Positions 60,995 to 64,000 of a stretch of 64,000 nt of DNA are shown piece by piece; the first letter of the stretch is position 1, and each line of letters begins with the position of its first letter. This DNA comes from Prevotella sp. UBA2711 (lineage in GTDB: Bacteria > Bacteroidota > Bacteroidia > Bacteroidales > Bacteroidaceae). Position numbers and translations under genes: made by a program. The notes beneath the pieces were generated by a model, which searched no databases, was not told the DNA's origin, and saw only the letters and a list, made by a program, of their open reading frames with translations. The stretch spans positions 1 through 64,000 of the forward strand of contig DEKX01000028.1 in assembly GCA_002354095.1 (NCBI GenBank). Reading direction: 5' to 3'.

Positions 60995-61036
60995 CGTTTG
61001 CGCCTACGCAAATCATCGCGTGCGTAGGCGCAAACG
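60995..61036. repeat. Perfect 16-bp inverted repeat
   Basis: 60995-61010 and 61021-61036 are exact reverse complements around a 10-nt loop (core GCGCCTACGCA/TGCGTAGGCGC). No T tract follows, so it is not a simple terminator. Confidence 0.95.
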
Positions 61037-61109
61037 ATTATTTCCCTATACGCAAATTCAAACTCGGCACTTTTCGAGGGTGTAGGGTCCTTGCGCGAGG
61101 GTGTGGGGT

Positions 61110-61165
61110 GGGTGTACACTTTTCAAAGGTGTACACCCTCGTCAAGCCCTTATGCACAAAGGGCT
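61110..61165. repeat. Two adjacent hairpins in G-rich repeat DNA
   Basis: GGGTGTACAC (61110-61119) pairs with GTGTACACCC (61129-61138), and AGCCCTT (61145-61151) with AAGGGCT (61159-61165). They are flanked by GGGTGTAGGGT-type direct repeats. Confidence 0.85.
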
Positions 61166-61260
61166 GAACGCCAATTTGGGTGTAGGGTGTGGGGGCTTTT
61201 ATTTTTTTGTATAACGGAGAAACATGAGCAAGCTATGCTTTCAGCTTTTCTAAAACGAAA

Positions 61261-61293
61261 TCAGGCGGAGCATGTTAATGCCTGTCCGCCTGA
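61261..61293 (-). terminator. Terminator-like hairpin, copy 1 of the AGGCGGA family
   Basis: TCAGGCGGA/TCCGCCTGA arms (61261-61269, 61285-61293) with an inner GCAT/ATGC. It lies just after the stop of the 33-aa gene on the minus strand. The following T tract is weak (GATTTCGTTTT). Confidence 0.7.
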
Positions 61294-61300
61294 ATGATTG

Positions 61301-61402
61301 CTAATAAGCACTCTCTGCATTAGTACTATCGGTTTTATGAAAATAAATCAATAATCCCATACCAAATAATGCTACTGTAATTAATGCAATAATTGCTCCC
61401 AT
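61301..61402 (-). CDS. Very small membrane protein (33 aa)
   Basis: The frame runs from ATG 61402 to TAG at 61301-61303. The product starts MGAIIALITVALFGMGLLIYF, in effect a single transmembrane helix (shown here in part), and ends with a short polar tail (KTDSTNAESAY). A strong Shine-Dalgarno (GGGAGGT, 5 nt before ATG) overlaps the end of the upstream small gene, whose stop is 3 nt before this ATG, so the two are translationally coupled. Single-helix proteins of this size are often subunits or regulators of membrane complexes (for example CydX or KdpF), but none was recognised here. Confidence 0.6.
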   Translation of the reverse strand: MGAIIALITVALFGMGLLIYFHKTDSTNAESAY

Positions 61403-61405
61403 GTT

Positions 61406-61570
61406 TTACCTCCCATTTTTAACTTTATTCCTATGACGTTCTCGATTCCGTTCTTTACGGTCTTCTTCCTCTTTACCACGACGCATCAGAATTGTTCCGA
61501 ATATCAAGCATAACACAAGCACCAACGTTGCGGCAACTATAATCCATGTCTGGCTAAGTCCGTCAATCAT
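61406..61570 (-). CDS. Small membrane protein with basic tail (54 aa)
   Basis: From ATG 61570 the product has one transmembrane helix (TWIIVAATLVLVLCLIFGTIL) preceded by a short N-terminus and followed by a charged tail rich in Arg, Glu and Lys (RRGKEEEDRKERNRERHR). A TACTTTTG -7 box on the minus strand (61582-61589) sets the start. The stop codon lies 3 bp before the start of the 33-aa gene. It is bracketed by copies 1 and 2 of the hairpin terminator family, so the pair is its own transcription unit. Function is unknown. Confidence 0.65.
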   Translation of the reverse strand: MIDGLSQTWIIVAATLVLVLCLIFGTILMRRGKEEEDRKERNRERHRNKVKNGR

Positions 61571-61581
61571 TATTCGTAATG

Positions 61582-61589
61582 CAAAAGTA
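61582..61589 (-). promoter_or_regulatory. -7 box for the small membrane-protein pair
   Basis: TACTTTTG on the minus strand, 11 bp before ATG 61570. Confidence 0.65.
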
Positions 61590-61630
61590 CTTATTATTTT
61601 TGTATTCGCCAAACAATAAAGACAAAAAAA

Positions 61631-61663
61631 TCAGGCGGAGCAGGTTAATGCCTGTCCGCCTGA
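61631..61663 (-). terminator. Terminator, copy 2 of the AGGCGGA family
   Basis: The same arms as copy 1 (61631-61639, 61655-61663) are followed on the minus strand by a seven-T run. It ends the DUF4160-like/DUF2442 unit. Confidence 0.85.
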
Positions 61664-61683
61664 CAATGGTTATTGTTTAAGGG

Positions 61684-61929
61684 TTACGCAACCTCCCCTA
61701 ATTCATAAAGTCGCTCTGGCGCAAATCCTATTTCATTATTCCAATCAACAGTAAATGGATCAAGACGAAAAGACTTAAAGTAGTCAATATCTTGAAGCTT
61801 ACGGCAGATTCCTTTTTGCATTAATGGTGTAAAATCGACTAACAACACCTCCCCTGTATTGAATGTCAGACGAAGGATATAGTCTTTTACATATTCTGCA
61901 GATGTGATACAAAGAAGTGCATTATTCAT
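61684..61929 (-). CDS. DUF2442 domain protein
   Basis: An 81-aa protein matching DUF2442: LRLTFNTGEVLLVDFTPLM near the start, then LQDIDYFKSFRLDPFTVDWNNEIGFAPERLYEL in pieces (FTVDWNNEIGFAPE). The family often sits next to DUF4160, a pairing suggested to be toxin-antitoxin-like, though this is not established. A GGGAGGG Shine-Dalgarno lies upstream, unusual for this phylum. It follows the DUF4160-like gene by 17 bp. Confidence 0.85.
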   Translation of the reverse strand: MNNALLCITSAEYVKDYILRLTFNTGEVLLVDFTPLMQKGICRKLQDIDYFKSFRLDPFTVDWNNEIGFAPERLYELGEVA

Positions 61930-61946
61930 TTCTCTTCCCTCCCATT

Positions 61947-62111
61947 TTATTTTAAAGGTTCTATTTTAACAGGAGCTTCGCTGTTAGAAAGTCGCTCCCA
62001 ATTGTCCATCAATTCATCCCTATGCAAATCAAGCCATTCATAGACGAGACGAAGGGCACGTCTAGGTAATGATCCAGTAACAATGCCGTCTTTGATAGTA
62101 ATTTCTGGCAT
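61947..62111 (-). CDS. Short DUF4160-like protein (54 aa)
   Basis: From ATG 62111 the product begins MPEITIKDGIVTGSLPRRAL and continues with LRLVYEWLDLHRDELMDNWE, then PVKIEPLK. The second half matches the C-terminal helix of DUF4160 proteins, but the usual N-terminal part (with its HVHV-type His motif) is missing, so this is a shortened version. A TAACTTTG -7 box (62138-62145) sets the start. It is paired with DUF2442 as in full-length systems. Confidence 0.7.
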   Translation of the reverse strand: MPEITIKDGIVTGSLPRRALRLVYEWLDLHRDELMDNWERLSNSEAPVKIEPLK

Positions 62112-62137
62112 AGAGCTGTTTCCTTTATTTCTTTCTG

Positions 62138-62145
62138 CAAAGTTA
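62138..62145 (-). promoter_or_regulatory. -7 box for the DUF4160-like/DUF2442 pair
   Basis: TAACTTTG on the minus strand, 26 bp before ATG 62111. Confidence 0.65.
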
Positions 62146-62199
62146 AGCATAATCCTCGAAAGTTCCAAATATTTGTGGGAAAACTTATAAAGACAAAAA

Positions 62200-62229
62200 C
62201 AGGCGGGCACCTGTTGTGGTGTCCGCCTG
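62200..62229 (-). terminator. Terminator after the SusF-like gene, copy 3 of the AGGCGG family
   Basis: CAGGCGG...CCGCCTG arms with inner CACC/GGTG, followed on the minus strand by TTTTTGTCTTT. It ends the SusE/F operon and shares its arm sequence with copies 1 and 2. Confidence 0.85.
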
Positions 62230-62252
62230 AGTGTTATTGGAAAATACAAATC

Positions 62253-63728
62253 TTATTCTATACGTCCCGTGAGTTCTGGGAATTTAAGATATGCTTTTTG
62301 TCCAGCTTTAACTTTTACTGCATCCTGGTCACCCTCTGTACGAATCACAATACTTGATCCATAGACGTTGAATTCACTACGCCACCAATCTCCTACAATA
62401 TGAGCGTACATACGGATATTACCATCATTGGGGAAGGCTGGTGAAACGAATTCTCCATCGGGGGTAGATGGAACTGTAAACATGTTTTCTGCTTTATCTA
62501 CATCCCAACTTCCAACGACATCACCAATAAGGTAAACCTCAGGTTTGTCGATTACAAGTATCTTTTGATCACGGTATACTCTAATCTTGTACCAACCTGC
62601 ATTCTTTATTTTGCTGTTGTTACCATTATTCTCATAACCGGCATTGGCATAATCTGTAACAGTCAACTGTTCACCACCAAAGTCGTCAATCCATCCTGCT
62701 TGCGGAGCAAACTTGAATTCTTCATCGGCAACGAAATAACGGATAGTCCAGAATACTTCGTTAATCATGCCTGTATCATCCCTGTTAGAGTTAACTTTGA
62801 TGAGTTTGAGCCAGTTCTCTGTGGATGCACCCCATCCGAGAGCACTACCAGTCATATAAAGTTCGGGCTCACTTTGAGGCTTTACCTTATAAGTACCTGC
62901 CATCAGATTAACAGTAATCTTATAGGTTTTTGTACCAGATTCAGCCTTGAAGCGGATATTATCACCAGAGTTGTCGTATGAGAAATTGCCTTCGTAGGCT
63001 GGCTCTGTCACACCTTTTAATGCAGAAAGTGCAATATTCCAATTGGCTATTCCTCCTTCATCATTAAATGCAGAAACAGGGATAATCTTGATATTGTAGA
63101 TACCGTCTCCGCTCTCAACATCAGCAACAGGCTCCAATTCTACAGAGAACTCTGGATTGTCGTAGACATCACCACCATTGTTGACCAACTTATAACTTTC
63201 TACACGTTTACATGTCCATCCATCAATATTACCAACTAGGTAGTAACTCTTATCAATGAACGGGGCAACCGTTTTTGCTTTAACTGTAAATGTGCCAGAG
63301 GTAGCCAGAGTTTGCTTAATGGCTGTCTTTCCATCACCAGTATAGGCTGTGACTACTGCAGCAATCTCACGAATGTAATTCGGGTTTTTGCCATAAGTAC
63401 CCTCCACATATGCTTTGAAGTCGCTATAGAGCATACGTCCTTCTTCATCCAATTTGAAGGTTTTGTCACCCAATGTTATAGTATAGGTGTTCTCTGTCTC
63501 CTCGTAGGAAGAGGTTGGCGCTGTAATTTTACAAACCTGCACAGAGTCCTGAGTATCAGGAATCGTAGCAAAGTCAATATATGGCACCTCAGCTACAGAA
63601 CCATTACCAAAGGTAATTGCAGAGCCCTGCTCATTGATTGCCTGCTGTTTCCAGTCTTCATAGTCGTTGCTGCAAGCAGCCATGAAGAGGGTGACAAGGC
63701 CAAATAAAAAATATGATTTCAGTTTCAT
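62253..63728 (-). CDS. SusE/SusF-family starch-binding outer-membrane lipoprotein
   Basis: A lipoprotein signal peptide (LFMAACSNDYEDW, Cys19) is followed by an N-terminal SusE-like domain (about 20-155) and two or three CBM-like beta-sandwich repeats: YLVGNIDGWTCK, ELYMTGSALGWGAS and VYLIGDVVGSWDV each begin one. Aromatic residues in these repeats are typical starch contacts. At 491 aa the length matches SusF. It follows another gene of the same type (63747-64000) by 18 bp and ends at a terminator. It likely works with a SusC/D pair beyond the right edge. Confidence 0.9.
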   Translation of the reverse strand: MKLKSYFLFGLVTLFMAACSNDYEDWKQQAINEQGSAITFGNGSVAEVPYIDFATIPDTQDSVQVCKITAPTSSYEETENTYTITLGDKTFKLDEEGRMLYSDFKAYVEGTYGKNPNYIREIAAVVTAYTGDGKTAIKQTLATSGTFTVKAKTVAPFIDKSYYLVGNIDGWTCKRVESYKLVNNGGDVYDNPEFSVELEPVADVESGDGIYNIKIIPVSAFNDEGGIANWNIALSALKGVTEPAYEGNFSYDNSGDNIRFKAESGTKTYKITVNLMAGTYKVKPQSEPELYMTGSALGWGASTENWLKLIKVNSNRDDTGMINEVFWTIRYFVADEEFKFAPQAGWIDDFGGEQLTVTDYANAGYENNGNNSKIKNAGWYKIRVYRDQKILVIDKPEVYLIGDVVGSWDVDKAENMFTVPSTPDGEFVSPAFPNDGNIRMYAHIVGDWWRSEFNVYGSSIVIRTEGDQDAVKVKAGQKAYLKFPELTGRIE

Positions 63729-63746
63729 AATTGTTTGCTTTTTAGA

Positions 63747-64000
63747 TTATTCATCTTCTTGTTCTGTAAACATATAGGCACCAGTAATGTCGTTGAAATA
63801 TACGATATATGTAGCCTTCTTTGCAGGAATTTTGTTTCCGTCAATTGTTCCAATACCATATGGGAAGTTATCGGTACCCCATTGTGTTCCATCATTTGCA
63901 GTGAACAGAATGTTTGCATCAGCATCCAGTGTAATCACAGCATACCAGTCGTGGTTAGGAACTCCGCCAACTGTCGACATGGCACTCATGTCAAAGTCGC
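63747..64000 (-). CDS. SusE-like outer-membrane protein (5' partial)
   Basis: The frame is open to the right edge, so only the last 84 or so residues are seen. They form one CBM-like beta-sandwich: DFDMSAMSTVGG, DWYAVITLDADANILF, WGTDNFPYGIGTIDG, then ATYIVYFNDITGAYMF. The match in layout to the SusF-type repeats of the next gene and the 18-bp gap suggest a SusE-SusF pair. Confidence 0.8.
   Translation of the reverse strand, partial: DFDMSAMSTVGGVPNHDWYAVITLDADANILFTANDGTQWGTDNFPYGIGTIDGNKIPAKKATYIVYFNDITGAYMFTEQEDE

Larger units (their letters stand above)
60730..61300. other. Non-coding stretch rich in inverted repeats
   Basis: This 571-bp region has no convincing gene; its two short open frames lack start context and any family resemblance. 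It contains the ATPase terminator, a perfect 16-bp-arm palindrome, two further hairpins, and several GAGGGTGTAGGGT-like direct repeats (61074-61200). Base composition differs from nearby genes, with G-rich blocks around 61075-61120 and 61175-61197. Confidence 0.7.

Noticed and set aside
60995..61036. Attachment site or simple terminator
   Set aside because: No integrase or tRNA gene is adjacent and no T tract follows the palindrome.
60931..61297. Two short opposing open frames (62 and 68 aa) in the repeat region
   Set aside because: They cover the palindromes, lack promoter or ribosome-binding context, and have no recognisable features.

Overview
The window comes from the chromosome of a Bacteroidota, most likely a gut or rumen member of the Prevotella group. 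The evidence is SusC/SusD and SusE/F-type outer-membrane proteins, type IX secretion genes (porU, porV), a C10 (streptopain/interpain) peptidase, many SPII lipoproteins, and TAnnTTTG -7 promoter boxes with few Shine-Dalgarno sequences. No rRNA, insertion sequence, integrase, phage gene or CRISPR array was seen.

Layout. (1) 1-7363: a SusC (5' cut)/SusD/lipoprotein operon followed by a secreted C10 cysteine peptidase; an M43 metalloprotease lipoprotein converges on it, so this looks like a protein- or peptide-use locus. (2) 7421-13135: metalloprotease, coiled-coil lipoprotein and rsmI on the minus strand, then a DUF4836 lipoprotein and an FtsX-like permease. (3) 13169-17306: tRNA-Lys, free-Met sulfoxide reductase, metG and a uracil permease. 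(4) 17326-33170: a surface-glycan region with a cytidylyltransferase-PLP enzyme fusion, an ornithine-cyclodeaminase-like protein, LicD, a flippase and glycosyltransferases. It continues into a long minus-strand operon (yicC, gmk, nadD, phosphoethanolamine transferase, two acyltransferases, HAD phosphatase, two paralogous membrane proteins) coupled mostly by ATGA overlaps. (5) 34755-45458: core genes tsaB-DUF4290-murA-rimM-dxr-rseP, then rplM-rpsI-rpsB-tsf behind structured leaders. (6) 45525-51331: FAH-family enzyme, porU, porV, ispF. (7) 51332-51837: a probable stand-alone structured RNA on the minus strand. (8) 51838-60729: glycosyltransferases (one fused in frame to a secreted pectate lyase/pectin methylesterase), alpha-amylase, GH53 galactanase and an AAA ATPase. 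(9) 60730-62250: repeat-rich DNA with very small genes. (10) 62253-64000: SusE/F-type starch-binding lipoproteins.

The genes fit an organism that digests plant polysaccharide and protein outside the cell, secretes enzymes by T9SS, and decorates its surface with phospho-amino-alcohol, phosphoethanolamine and acyl groups. The most unusual signal is a set of 7-, 8- and 22-bp tandem repeat arrays. They lie between operon genes (overlapping stop codons) and inside coding regions, including two frame-breaking arrays in one acyltransferase gene. The other main leads are the minus-strand RNA at about 51365-51677, the GT2/pectinase fusion, and several promoters whose -7 box lies 4-5 nt from the start codon (leaderless mRNAs).
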